A stretch of DNA of 15,107 nucleotides, taken from a bacterium. Its GTDB lineage: Bacteria > ARS69. Positions 6,559 to 15,078 of the stretch are shown here, piece by piece (the first letter of the stretch is position 1; each line of letters begins with the position of its first letter). The notes beneath the pieces are model-generated. The model was not told the origin of the DNA and did no database searches. It was given only the letters and a program-made list of their open reading frames with translations. The DNA lies in assembly GCA_025774865.1 (NCBI GenBank), contig JALGZO010000036.1:1-15107 (forward strand), read 5' to 3'. Position numbers and translations under genes: made by a program.

Positions 6559-9500
6559 TCAGCTGGCCGGAGACGAACCGGATCCCGGGGAAGCGGACGA
6601 CTGAACGACGTCGTCGAGGGCGGGACCTGGGGCGTGACGGTGTCGGGAGCTGGGGTGTGACGTCGCGGAGCGCGCGATCGGGCGCGAGCCAAGGTAGACC
6701 TCGCCCGTGGTCCCGTGCAAGGACACCACGTCACCCTTCGCGATGCGGTGAACCACGTCGCCGGATTCGTCCACGATCTCGGCCAGGTGGCGGCGGCTGT
6801 CGACCCGGAGGCCGACGGCGCTCATGACCGCGTGCAGCGGCTTTCTCTGGAACCCGTTGATGGCCACGGCCGCGTGGGACGTCGCCCCTCCCTTGGCGGC
6901 GAGGAGTGCATCGGCGGAAAGGATCACCGGGATGTCGTCGGGGGTGGGGTTCTCCATCACCATCAGGATCCCGTCCACGTCGTCGCGCTCCTCGAGGCCG
7001 GAGGCCGTCAGTTCGTCCCGGTCCGCCTCGTCGAAGGCGGCCACTCCCCGGAACGCGCAACCGCACACACCGATGCCCTGAGTCGACTCGGCCCCCGGGT
7101 CCACGAAGGCGGTGGCCTCGGTATCGGTCTTCTTCTCCGACGTCCGGGATTGCAGGATGCTGAGGACGCCGCGATCGACCGTGAACTCGACCTCCTGGTC
7201 GGTTCCCTGGAAGCGCCTCAGGCGTGCCACCACGTGCCTGAGCCTCCGGTAGAGCATGGGCATGAGATTCTCGAGCTCGGAGATCGCGCGGAACGAGCCG
7301 AGGCCGGTCACGCCGCTCACCAGGTCGTCCCCGGCCGCCGAGAACTTGTACTCGCCCTCGAGCTCACGGACCCCGCTCTCGGTCAACCGCGTGTGCGGCA
7401 CCACGCCGGTGAGTGAAGCCGTGGTCTCGTCCAGATCGGGAGGCGCCTCGAGGTTGGTGCGGTTCCCGAATGCCATCTCCTGGACGATCGCGGCGGTGTG
7501 CCAGTCGTCGCAGATTCGTTTGATCTCCCGGTATCGGCACGCTGCATTCTTCTCCCACGAATTGAACACGGCGTGGACCGCGGCGATGACCTGACGATGC
7601 GGCTCTTCCAGGAAGGTATCGAGCTCCTTCCCGTGACCGCGCTGCCGCAGGACCGCCTTCGACGCCTGCACCACCTCTTTCATCCCTTCCCAGGGAACGT
7701 CGTCCTTGGCCTGGACGCCGTAGCGGGTCTTCATCTCCTCCACCAGGCCGTACGACTCGATGTCCACCCCCCAGACCGCCACGGCGAAGGAAGCGAGGAA
7801 GCGCCGATAGGAGTCGTACGCATGCCACGGATCCTCCGCGGCCAGCGTCTGGGCGATCGTGTCGTTCATCCCCACGAACACGACGGTGGATAGGAGTCCG
7901 GGCAGCGAGAGGACGGAGCCGCCGCGCACCGCCAGGAGGAGAGGCTGGTTCTCGTCCCCGAAGCAGCGGTGCAAGCCGTCGCGGTTCGCGATGTCCGCCT
8001 CGAGGATGCGCAGGTGTCGCTCGACGGCCCGCTCGAACCGGGTCCGGTCCCCGTGGTGCAGTCCGGAGCGCGGCAAGGCCGTGGGCAGGATGAAACCATC
8101 GCGGGTCGGCAGGCTCAGGTGGGAGATGTACAGGAGGCTGCAGCCCTTGCCGCCGTAGCGGGCCCGGAGACAATCTGCGGGATCTTCGCTCTCGACCCTT
8201 CGCTGGATCTCTCCGCGGTGCGAGATGTGGATGATGTCGAACGCGTCCTCCTCGTCCTTGCGATTCGAGATCGGCTGGCCGTCCAGTCGCTCGTTGAGGT
8301 TGCTCACGTGGTCCCGAATGTGACGGCCGGTCAGCTCGGTGAACTGGACCATGCAGTTCAGGTCGAAGAGTCCCCGCTGTAGGTTCCCGATCACGGACTG
8401 AAGCTCTTGCTTTCCCATCCCGAGCCGCTCGCGCATCGCTTCGAACGGAGAGATCACTCGCTGGAGCATCTTGTGGAAGCAGCGCTGGATCCCGTCGAGC
8501 AGATTCAGGGCCTCGGCGTACGTCCTCGAGCGGTCCACCAGCATGTCCGTCAGGTCGTGGAGCTCCCGGGACCGGACCCCGTCCAGCTCGAGGTTTCGAG
8601 CGCACGTGCGGATGATCCGCAGGCACGGTTGGAGCTGAACTCCTTCCTCCTCGTACCGGGATGCGACGCGTCGCAGGGCCAGGTACGCCGTCTCCTCCAG
8701 CAAGCAGTCCAGATGGTAGAGGTACCGGCGCTGGACGGGAAAACCCACGAGCTCCGTACACTGTCGCAAGTGACGCCGGAGCTCCCCGACGGCCTCCGTG
8801 GCGTCGAGCAGAGCCTCGCTCCGGTGGCACTCGAGAACGCGCTCGAGGCGTGCGAACAGCTCCTGCTGGGATACGCGGCGGATCTCTCCCTCCAGGCGGC
8901 CTACGACGTCGCGGAGCGCCTGCTCCGTTTCGTCGATGTTCAGGGAAGGGTCGCTCGGGTCGCGGTCGAGGAAGGTCTGCAGTGCGTCGGCGCAGGTTCG
9001 GATCTCCGGCAGGTCGCCGGAAAACGTCTCCGCCTTCGCCTTCAGGATCCGCAGATGATGGTAATAGACGAAGCGGTTGCGCTCCCGGAGACTCGTGACC
9101 GTCTCCTCGAGCTCCTCGCTCAGGCTCTTTCCGAACTCGCACCGAACGAGGGTGGCCGCGTACTGTTCCTGCCAGTCTTGTAGCCGCTCGATCACGTCGC
9201 CGGAGCCAAGTAGCTTTTCGAGATCCTCGACGATACGACTCGTGATCGTGAGGGGCGTGCTGCGCGAGCGCGCTTCTTCGTCCGCCGGCCCGGGCTCCGC
9301 ATGTCCTTCCACGACGAGTCCGCTCGTGTCGCCGGTCTCCAGATAGGTCTGGTACGCCCGGGCGAGTCGAAGAGTCGCGTCGCCGAGGGCGTGATGCGTG
9401 CTCCGGCGAAGCTCGTTCACGATGGAGCTGCCGCGCACGTGGACTTCCGCGATGTCGATGGTGTCGGTCCAGAGGCGGTCGATCACGGTGGGCTTGGAGG

Positions 9501-12500
9501 CGAGCCCGCCGATGTTGCGCATGAGGATCCGTACGAGCAGTGGCACCCGTCGGGCGAGCGTGCCATTGAGGAACCGGTCCAGCTCGGCGTTGAGGTCACG
9601 CACCTCGGGCTGCATGTTCTTGGCGTTCAGAAACGTCTTGAACGAAATGCCGGCGACCTTGGCGGCCAGACAGCGCAGCGCGAACACGCCTTGAGTCCGG
9701 TTCACCGACGAGTTGACGCGCTGGATCGCGGCCGCGACGTCGCGGATGCGTGAGCCCTCGATCCGTTCGGCTTCGTCGTCTCGGAACTCGAACAGCAGGG
9801 GCTCGAAATCGATCACCTCGCCCGGGCGACCGGCGAGCTCACTGATCCACCGGTCGGTGAGCAGGGTCCCCTTGCCGATGAGACGCCGACCGAGCATCTC
9901 CACACGACCATCCTGCACGCCGTGGATGACGAGGGAGTCCCCGATCATGTAGGGCACCGCGAGGGACTCCCCGCTGCGGAAGATGCGGTTGTTGACGAGC
10001 CCGAAGGCCCCGAGACGGGAAGCGAGGGGATGTTTGATCTTCAGATAGTGGTGAATGGCCTCCGTTCGGTTCGCCTCGTTCGGTTGCGCCACGCATGCGT
10101 GGTGAAGCATGCGGTCGAGCTCCTCGAGCAACGCCTGGTCATCCTCGTCGAGTGCGGTGGGCTCTCCGGCGGAACCGTCGACCGCCGCGGCGTCCGGCTC
10201 CGCCGGGACGGGCTCGACCGGGGCGGGAGCCTCGGGCGTCGGGGTCGCGACCTGCGGCACCGGCACGGCCGGGGCCTCTGCTTCGGCCGTCTCTTCCGCC
10301 TCGTATATGTGGGTCACCTCGCGAAGGGCTTCGTAGAGCGGTGTTCCGCGGGATTCCAGCTTCGCTGCGGCTTCGCGGAGCGCCGTCACGTAGTGGTCGA
10401 GCCGACTGCCCGGGATCGGGATCTGCTCCCGTTCGCACAGCCGCGCCACGATCGCGATCATCTCCTCGCGAAGCAGCTCGTAGAGTTCCTGCCCCTTGAG
10501 ACAGGCGAGACCGCGCGCCAGTGCGAGTGAAACCGCGAGAAGCGCGTTCATTCCGAGGTTCTGCTTGCGCTGCATCACGTGAACGCGCTCCTCGGCGGTG
10601 GCGTCGTCCCCGATCTTGCCGCGCCGCCGGGCGACTCGCTCTTCCAATCCCAGGAGAATCCGGTCCACGTCCTGCAGCGTCATGGACACGGCGCCGCGCC
10701 CCTCGATCACGGGAGCGATGATCTCCAGCACGTTCTCGACCGCGTTGAGGCAGCCCTTGCCCCCGTACCGCTGCGCCCGCGCGAACAGCGCCTGCAAGGA
10801 ATCGTCGCCGGACTCCTGGATTTGACCTTCACGGACTTCCTCGCGGAACGAGCTCACGCCCGGCTCCATCTCGCGGAACAGCTCGCCGTAGCGCTGGATC
10901 AGCTCGCGGTGCTCGGCCTGCTCCACGCGGGAGTCCACGAGATGGATGGCTTCCCCGGTACCGGCCGACGTCCCGAGGGGCGTGGCCCCGCGGAAGCGCA
11001 GCGTCACGCCCGATCCCGGCAACGCGATCTCGACGGTGGCGCCCACCGTGGGGACCCCGGCGTTGGTCGGCTCCTCGTACGCGGTCAGTCGTTGGAAGAC
11101 CGCTCTTTGACCTTCGGCGAGAGCGCTCGGCTCTTCGGCGGCGGCCCCCTTGCTCATGATCTCCGCCACGGCCTGGTACTTGACGAGGCGCTCCGTGTTC
11201 GCGCCGCCCCCCGCCTTGAGGCCGAGCGCGTTCACGGCCAGCGCGATGTGGGCTTCCATGTCGTCATTCGGGCTCTTGGAGCGGTGCGAGACCACGATCT
11301 CCAGGTTCTTCCCGAGCGCCACGAGCATGGCGATCAGTGTCTCGTAGAGCGATCCGATCTGGTTCGCCTTGATGAGCGCCGTGTTGATCAGACCCTTTCC
11401 AGCGTCCTCTTCGATCGTGCGGTCGTTCGTGGTCACGAGGTCGTCGCCGATCACGAAGATCCGATCGCCGAGGGCTTCGAGCAGCATTCGCCAGCCCTCG
11501 TGATCGTCCTCGGAGAAACCGTCCTCGATCGAGGCGATGGGCACGTCGTACTCGGTGATCGCCCGGCGATAGATCTCCAGGACGCCGTCCCGGTCGAGGA
11601 CGGCCTTGGCCTTGTCGCGCCAGAAGAGGTACATGCCCACGCTGTCCGGCATGTTGAACTCGTCACGATAGGCCTTTTCGAGCTCCGCCATGGCGGGGTC
11701 GAGGGCGATCGCCACGTCCGTGCCGGGACGGAGGCCGCACTCCTGAATCGTCTGTTTCATCATCGTCCACAGGCGGACCTCGGGCAGTGGAAACGAGCCC
11801 TTCTCGATGAACGGCGCGAGGCCGCCCTCGAGGCCGATGCCGATCACCCGGCACCCTTCAGCCTTCTCGATGATCTCCTTGAGGCGCGTCTGGAGGCGGT
11901 AGGTGATCTCCTGACACTCCTGATAGTCGGGAGCGCCCAGAATGAGGAACATCGCTTCCTGCATGCTGACGTTCGATTCGGGGTACTCCTTCTCCGTGTG
12001 TCGGCCCCCCATGCCGCAGTTTCGGTACTGCCAGGGCGCGGTGACCGGACCCAGCCGCGGGTGAGTGATCTCTTGCACGCGCCCCTCGAGCATGCGCTTT
12101 CTCACGGCGGAGGCACGCTCGATCCAAGTGCCCTGCTCGCCAACGGAGGCCGCGCGCTCGGCGGCCCGGCTTTCCCGCTCATTGAACTCCTTGTACTTCC
12201 CGGGATCCGCGAGCAGGAAATCGAGAAGTCCGACGGTTCCGAGGCCGAGCAGGAGACGGCCGACGTGGACGATCGGCAGCAGGTCCAGCGTCAGTCCGAC
12301 GGCCAGCAGGATCCCGGCGGGGGGAAGCGCCACGAGGGCGAGATTGCGGCTGGCCCGAGGCCCGGCCGCGGCCACCGCGAGGTTGTAGGGAGCGTCCGGA
12401 TAGTAATTGAGGCCCTCCCGCTTGATTCCGCGCGCGGTGCCGTACGGGGCGCGAAGGAAGGTCCCCAGATGAAAGAGCATTCTCGCCGCGAAGGGTTTCT

Positions 12501-12801
12501 TCAGGTGCGGGGTGACCTGCTCGAGTATTTCCGTGTTCAGAGCGTTGAGCCGGGCGGCCGTCAGGAAGTGACCGATCTCGTGGACGGCGACCCCGAAGTG
12601 GAAGCTTAGGTACATGAACAACGCCGAAACGATAGTCTCGGAGCTCAAGAAGATGAAGGAGAGCACCTCCGATTTGTGGACGGCCACGGACGGGAGGACG
12701 AGAACCGAGGAGATGAAGGCGACGTGGAAGGAGACCAGGATGTGGTTCGCGATGACCCACCCTTCGTGAAGGTGCGCCCGCGTCCGAACATCGCGACTCA
12801 T
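6559..12801 (-). CDS. Giant fusion: M50 membrane protease domain + circularly permuted enolase + PPDK-type ATP-grasp and phosphohistidine domains
   Basis: One unbroken 2080-aa frame. Residues 1-200: membrane domain with HEIGH (74-78), AAAGPRASRN (144-153) and LLDFLLADP (192-200), the layout of M50 site-2 proteases. Residues 226-550: enolase barrel with Glu282, Glu325 (LEGG), Asp368, Glu426 (SIEDGF), Asp453, Lys478 (ALIKANQIGS), His506-Arg507-Ser508 and Lys529, matching yeast Glu168, Glu211, Asp246, Glu295, Asp320, Lys345, 373-375 and Lys396. Residues 583-780: enolase capping domain placed after the barrel, with Ser612 (yeast Ser39), GGKGCLNAVENV and NLGMNALLAVSLA. Residues 834-885: Pro/Ala/Glu linker. 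Residues 890-1540: mostly helical, unknown. Residues 1545-1890: PPDK-like ATP-grasp with Lys1552, Arg1626, Glu1872, Gln1884 and Arg1886. Residues 1900-2040: swivelling domain with GGATSHAAV (His1976). The C-terminal PEP/pyruvate barrel of PPDK is missing; a Ser/Pro-rich tail ends the protein. The domains imply 2-phosphoglycerate/PEP chemistry and ATP-driven His phosphorylation at a membrane. The start ATG overlaps an upstream small frame (ATGA); its Shine-Dalgarno is weak. Confidence 0.9.
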   Translation of the reverse strand: MSRDVRTRAHLHEGWVIANHILVSFHVAFISSVLVLPSVAVHKSEVLSFIFLSSETIVSALFMYLSFHFGVAVHEIGHFLTAARLNALNTEILEQVTPHLKKPFAARMLFHLGTFLRAPYGTARGIKREGLNYYPDAPYNLAVAAAGPRASRNLALVALPPAGILLAVGLTLDLLPIVHVGRLLLGLGTVGLLDFLLADPGKYKEFNERESRAAERAASVGEQGTWIERASAVRKRMLEGRVQEITHPRLGPVTAPWQYRNCGMGGRHTEKEYPESNVSMQEAMFLILGAPDYQECQEITYRLQTRLKEIIEKAEGCRVIGIGLEGGLAPFIEKGSFPLPEVRLWTMMKQTIQECGLRPGTDVAIALDPAMAELEKAYRDEFNMPDSVGMYLFWRDKAKAVLDRDGVLEIYRRAITEYDVPIASIEDGFSEDDHEGWRMLLEALGDRIFVIGDDLVTTNDRTIEEDAGKGLINTALIKANQIGSLYETLIAMLVALGKNLEIVVSHRSKSPNDDMEAHIALAVNALGLKAGGGANTERLVKYQAVAEIMSKGAAAEEPSALAEGQRAVFQRLTAYEEPTNAGVPTVGATVEIALPGSGVTLRFRGATPLGTSAGTGEAIHLVDSRVEQAEHRELIQRYGELFREMEPGVSSFREEVREGQIQESGDDSLQALFARAQRYGGKGCLNAVENVLEIIAPVIEGRGAVSMTLQDVDRILLGLEERVARRRGKIGDDATAEERVHVMQRKQNLGMNALLAVSLALARGLACLKGQELYELLREEMIAIVARLCEREQIPIPGSRLDHYVTALREAAAKLESRGTPLYEALREVTHIYEAEETAEAEAPAVPVPQVATPTPEAPAPVEPVPAEPDAAAVDGSAGEPTALDEDDQALLEELDRMLHHACVAQPNEANRTEAIHHYLKIKHPLASRLGAFGLVNNRIFRSGESLAVPYMIGDSLVIHGVQDGRVEMLGRRLIGKGTLLTDRWISELAGRPGEVIDFEPLLFEFRDDEAERIEGSRIRDVAAAIQRVNSSVNRTQGVFALRCLAAKVAGISFKTFLNAKNMQPEVRDLNAELDRFLNGTLARRVPLLVRILMRNIGGLASKPTVIDRLWTDTIDIAEVHVRGSSIVNELRRSTHHALGDATLRLARAYQTYLETGDTSGLVVEGHAEPGPADEEARSRSTPLTITSRIVEDLEKLLGSGDVIERLQDWQEQYAATLVRCEFGKSLSEELEETVTSLRERNRFVYYHHLRILKAKAETFSGDLPEIRTCADALQTFLDRDPSDPSLNIDETEQALRDVVGRLEGEIRRVSQQELFARLERVLECHRSEALLDATEAVGELRRHLRQCTELVGFPVQRRYLYHLDCLLEETAYLALRRVASRYEEEGVQLQPCLRIIRTCARNLELDGVRSRELHDLTDMLVDRSRTYAEALNLLDGIQRCFHKMLQRVISPFEAMRERLGMGKQELQSVIGNLQRGLFDLNCMVQFTELTGRHIRDHVSNLNERLDGQPISNRKDEEDAFDIIHISHRGEIQRRVESEDPADCLRARYGGKGCSLLYISHLSLPTRDGFILPTALPRSGLHHGDRTRFERAVERHLRILEADIANRDGLHRCFGDENQPLLLAVRGGSVLSLPGLLSTVVFVGMNDTIAQTLAAEDPWHAYDSYRRFLASFAVAVWGVDIESYGLVEEMKTRYGVQAKDDVPWEGMKEVVQASKAVLRQRGHGKELDTFLEEPHRQVIAAVHAVFNSWEKNAACRYREIKRICDDWHTAAIVQEMAFGNRTNLEAPPDLDETTASLTGVVPHTRLTESGVRELEGEYKFSAAGDDLVSGVTGLGSFRAISELENLMPMLYRRLRHVVARLRRFQGTDQEVEFTVDRGVLSILQSRTSEKKTDTEATAFVDPGAESTQGIGVCGCAFRGVAAFDEADRDELTASGLEERDDVDGILMVMENPTPDDIPVILSADALLAAKGGATSHAAVAINGFQRKPLHAVMSAVGLRVDSRRHLAEIVDESGDVVHRIAKGDVVSLHGTTGEVYLGSRPIARSATSHPSSRHRHAPGPALDDVVQSSASPGSGSSPAS

Positions 12802-13016
12802 GGAGATACCACCGACTCGTCAGCTGGCCGTCGCCCGGTGTCGAAGGCGCGCAGGTTCGAGCCCCACGGGCGGTGGATTCCCGCTTCTCGGACCCCTCGC
12901 GCGATCGCCTCTTTCGTCGACATGAGCCGCTTCATCTGAGCCCCCCAGTCCTCCCGACGGCCGTCCGTCAGGCCGGTGACGGTCCGGCGCTCCCCGCCCA
13001 AGGTACAGGAATTCAC
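12798..13016 (-). CDS. Doubtful small ORF between hydrogenase protease and giant gene
   Basis: A GTG-started 72-aa frame ends in an ATGA overlap with the giant gene. Its second half (MKRLMSTKEAIARGVREAG...) has plausible composition and mostly G/C-ending codons; the first half is unconvincing. A 19-codon frame (MDELEIAARAGRILESARA) starts at 13072, overlapping the protease end, and stops in a GTGA overlap with this one. The two may be parts of one frameshifted small gene of about 90 codons. An alternative frame from ATG 13068 (overlapping the protease stop) to 12820 is also open but Arg/Gly-rich in its second half. I recognise no family. The 263-bp stretch between protease and giant gene holds nothing else I can support. 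Confidence 0.25.
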   Translation of the reverse strand: MNSCTLGGERRTVTGLTDGRREDWGAQMKRLMSTKEAIARGVREAGIHRPWGSNLRAFDTGRRPADESVVSP

Positions 13017-13064
13017 GCTCTGGCACTCTCCAGAATTCGTCCGGCGCGAGCGGCGATTTCGAGC

Positions 13065-13541
13065 TCATCCATCTTCGCCCACCAACCGCAGAATGATGTC
13101 GACGGCGGCGGGGATCGCCTCCCCCACGGCCGGGTGCATGGGTCCCCCGATCGTGGTGCAATCGGCCACCTCGACGGTCACGATGGTCACTTCGTCGGCC
13201 ACCGGAAGCCCGATCCGCCGGCCCACCTGAAGCGGTTCGAATACCCCCACGTAGTGGGGAGATCCGCCGGGAACGATGTCGATGTCCTTCTCCCGGAGCA
13301 CCTGCAACGTCCCCGGCTCGGACTTTCCGGTCTGGGTCGCGTCGACGATCACGAGGCGAGAGACCCCGAGCAGCTCATCCATCAGGCGGAAGCCGGTGTC
13401 GGTCGTGTGCACGGCCTCGAGCCCGTCCGGTGACCTCTTCCTCAGTTCCGTAGCTACGGCGAGTCCGAAGGCGTCGTCGGCGAGCAGGTCGTTCCCGAGC
13501 CCGACGACTCGGACGGTCCTAGTCGCGGTGGATCGCGCCAT
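13065..13541 (-). CDS. [NiFe] hydrogenase maturation endopeptidase (M52/HycI-HyaD family)
   Basis: The 158-aa product matches peptidases that trim the C-terminal tail of the hydrogenase large subunit after nickel insertion. Signature residues are GLGNDLLADDAFG (residues 14-26; Asp23 at the first metal-ligand position), IVDAT (Asp67) and SPHYVG (His96), equivalent to Glu16, Asp62 and His93 of E. coli HybD. The length is typical. The ATG lies 23 nt inside the end of the large-subunit gene in another frame, so the enzyme is made together with its substrate. The gene's stop overlaps an ATG (ATGA) of a doubtful downstream frame. Confidence 0.92.
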   Translation of the reverse strand: MARSTATRTVRVVGLGNDLLADDAFGLAVATELRKRSPDGLEAVHTTDTGFRLMDELLGVSRLVIVDATQTGKSEPGTLQVLREKDIDIVPGGSPHYVGVFEPLQVGRRIGLPVADEVTIVTVEVADCTTIGGPMHPAVGEAIPAAVDIILRLVGEDG

Positions 13542-15078
13542 CGGAGTCCCGCCTGAGAGTGGTCTTCGTGTCCCCGCTCCGGTCGCGGATGCTCACGACG
13601 AGCGGCATGCTTCCCGGCAACGCGTGTGTCGCGCACCCGTGGCACGGGTCGTACGCGCGAAACGCCATCTCCACTTCGTTCAGGATCCCGTCCGGAACGT
13701 CCGGACCGGAGATGAGGCCCTTGGCCGCCTTCTCCACGCTCATCGCGATCCGCGCGGAGTTGTTCTGAGTAGCCACGATGAGATTCGCCTTCTCGATCAC
13801 GCCCTTCTCATCCGTCTGGTAGTGGTGGAAGAGCGTTCCGCGGGGGGCTTCGACCACTCCCACGCCTTCCCGGGGGGTGGCTTCGGGGAGCGTCCGTACG
13901 TGGGGATCGGTGATTTCCGGGTCGTTCGCGAGCTGCTTCAGCCGCTCCGCGGCGTAGAGGAGCTCGACGACCCGCGCCCAGTGGTTCGCGAGCGTGTGAT
14001 GTACCGGTTTGCCGCCGAGCGTTTCGTAGAGCTTCTCGTACGCCTCCTGGGCCGCCGGGGTCGTGAGGCGGTCCGCGACGTTGAGCCGGGCGAGCGGCGC
14101 CACGCAGTAGATGCCGCTGTCCTCGCCGTCGCGGAAACCGTGCCATCCGACCGGCTTCAGGTAACAGAATTTCACGTAACTCCACGGCTCGACGTGCTCG
14201 GCCACGTGATCCAGGTAGTCGGCGGCCGGGAACTTCACGTACTCACGACCGTCGGGTGCGACCACCCGGATCGTGCCGTCGTAGAAGTTCACGCAGTTGT
14301 CGCGGTCCACGAGGCCCATGTAGTAGGTGCGGTGCGTGAACGCGTCGGAGACGATGAGATCCACGTACTCCTGGTTCGCGAGAACCACGTCCTCGAAGAT
14401 CTTCAGCGTGAACTTCCCGAACTCGAGCGCCTCCTCGGCGACCTCCCGGATGGTCTCCGCCTCCCCGGGCTTGATGGATTTCGCGACGCCGCCGGGGAGA
14501 CCGAGGACCGGGTGGATGGCCTTCCCGCCGACCAGCGTGATGATCTCCCGGAGCCTTCTCCGCATGGAGATCACCTTCTGCCCGACCTCCACTCCCACCT
14601 TCGAGATGACTCCGAGGACGTTCCTCTCCTCCGGCGGAGCCGTCGGGCCCACGACGAAGTCCGGTCCCCCGAGGAAGTAGAAATGGAGCGCGTGATCCTC
14701 CGCCATGAAAACGCTGTAAATGAGCTCGCGAATCCTCTTGGCGGCCGGCGGGGGATCGATCTGGTAGAGGGCGTCGAGCGCCTTCGTGGCCGCCATGTGG
14801 TGAGCCGTGGGACAGACGCCGCAGATCCTCGAGGTGATCTGGGGCATGTCCTCGGCCGGCCGCCCGACGACGAACTTCTCGAACCCCCGCAGCTCCGGGA
14901 CCTGGAAGTACGCCCGCTCCACCTCGCCCTCGTCGTCGAGGAAGATGTCGATCTTGCCGTGGCCTTCCAGGCGAGTGATGGGGTCGATGGTGATCCGTCG
15001 ACGCATGTACTGGGCGTTTGCTCTCGAGGCGGCCGTCTGCAACGTCTCCTTCCGAGCTTCGGTCTTCGTGTCAGACAT
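13519..15078 (-). CDS. [NiFe] hydrogenase large subunit, group 3 (probably 3c/MvhA-like)
   Basis: This 519-aa catalytic subunit would oxidise H2 or reduce protons at a Ni-Fe(CN)2CO centre. The L1 motif RICGVCPTAHH gives Cys86 and Cys89; the L2 motif DPCHGCATH gives Cys479 and Cys482. There is no selenocysteine. The N-terminal ITIDPITRLEGHGKIDIF and the extended C-terminus after His485 (34 residues, beginning ALPGSMPLVV) resemble cytosolic group 3c enzymes such as MvhA, usually partnered with a small subunit, MvhD-like and heterodisulfide reductase proteins. The peptidase encoded next would remove that tail. The ATG at 15078 has AGAGGTGG about 6-7 nt upstream, preferred over the internal Met25. 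No twin-arginine signal would be expected here, since that signal is on small subunits. Group assignment is from memory of family patterns. Confidence 0.95.
   Translation of the reverse strand: MSDTKTEARKETLQTAASRANAQYMRRRITIDPITRLEGHGKIDIFLDDEGEVERAYFQVPELRGFEKFVVGRPAEDMPQITSRICGVCPTAHHMAATKALDALYQIDPPPAAKRIRELIYSVFMAEDHALHFYFLGGPDFVVGPTAPPEERNVLGVISKVGVEVGQKVISMRRRLREIITLVGGKAIHPVLGLPGGVAKSIKPGEAETIREVAEEALEFGKFTLKIFEDVVLANQEYVDLIVSDAFTHRTYYMGLVDRDNCVNFYDGTIRVVAPDGREYVKFPAADYLDHVAEHVEPWSYVKFCYLKPVGWHGFRDGEDSGIYCVAPLARLNVADRLTTPAAQEAYEKLYETLGGKPVHHTLANHWARVVELLYAAERLKQLANDPEITDPHVRTLPEATPREGVGVVEAPRGTLFHHYQTDEKGVIEKANLIVATQNNSARIAMSVEKAAKGLISGPDVPDGILNEVEMAFRAYDPCHGCATHALPGSMPLVVSIRDRSGDTKTTLRRDSDGAIHRD

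Noticed and set aside
7364-9142. 592-codon minus-strand frame within the giant gene
   Set aside because: It is in a shifted frame, very rich in Arg/Pro/Gly, and lies inside a region where the main frame carries conserved dikinase residues.
10579-12609. 676-codon plus-strand open frame opposite the enolase part of the giant gene
   Set aside because: It is an antisense shadow produced by high GC; the minus strand has clear enolase motifs and the antisense protein has no recognisable pattern.
12851-12870. GCAGGTTCGAGCCCCAC resembling a tRNA T-arm
   Set aside because: The five-base stem arms around the TTCGAGC loop do not pair (two mismatches) and no acceptor, D or anticodon arms can be built upstream.
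12800-12935. KRLMSTKEAIARGVREAG resembling the N-terminus of CoA-transferase alpha subunits
   Set aside because: The resemblance covers under 20 residues and the expected glycine-rich continuation is absent, so it is likely chance.
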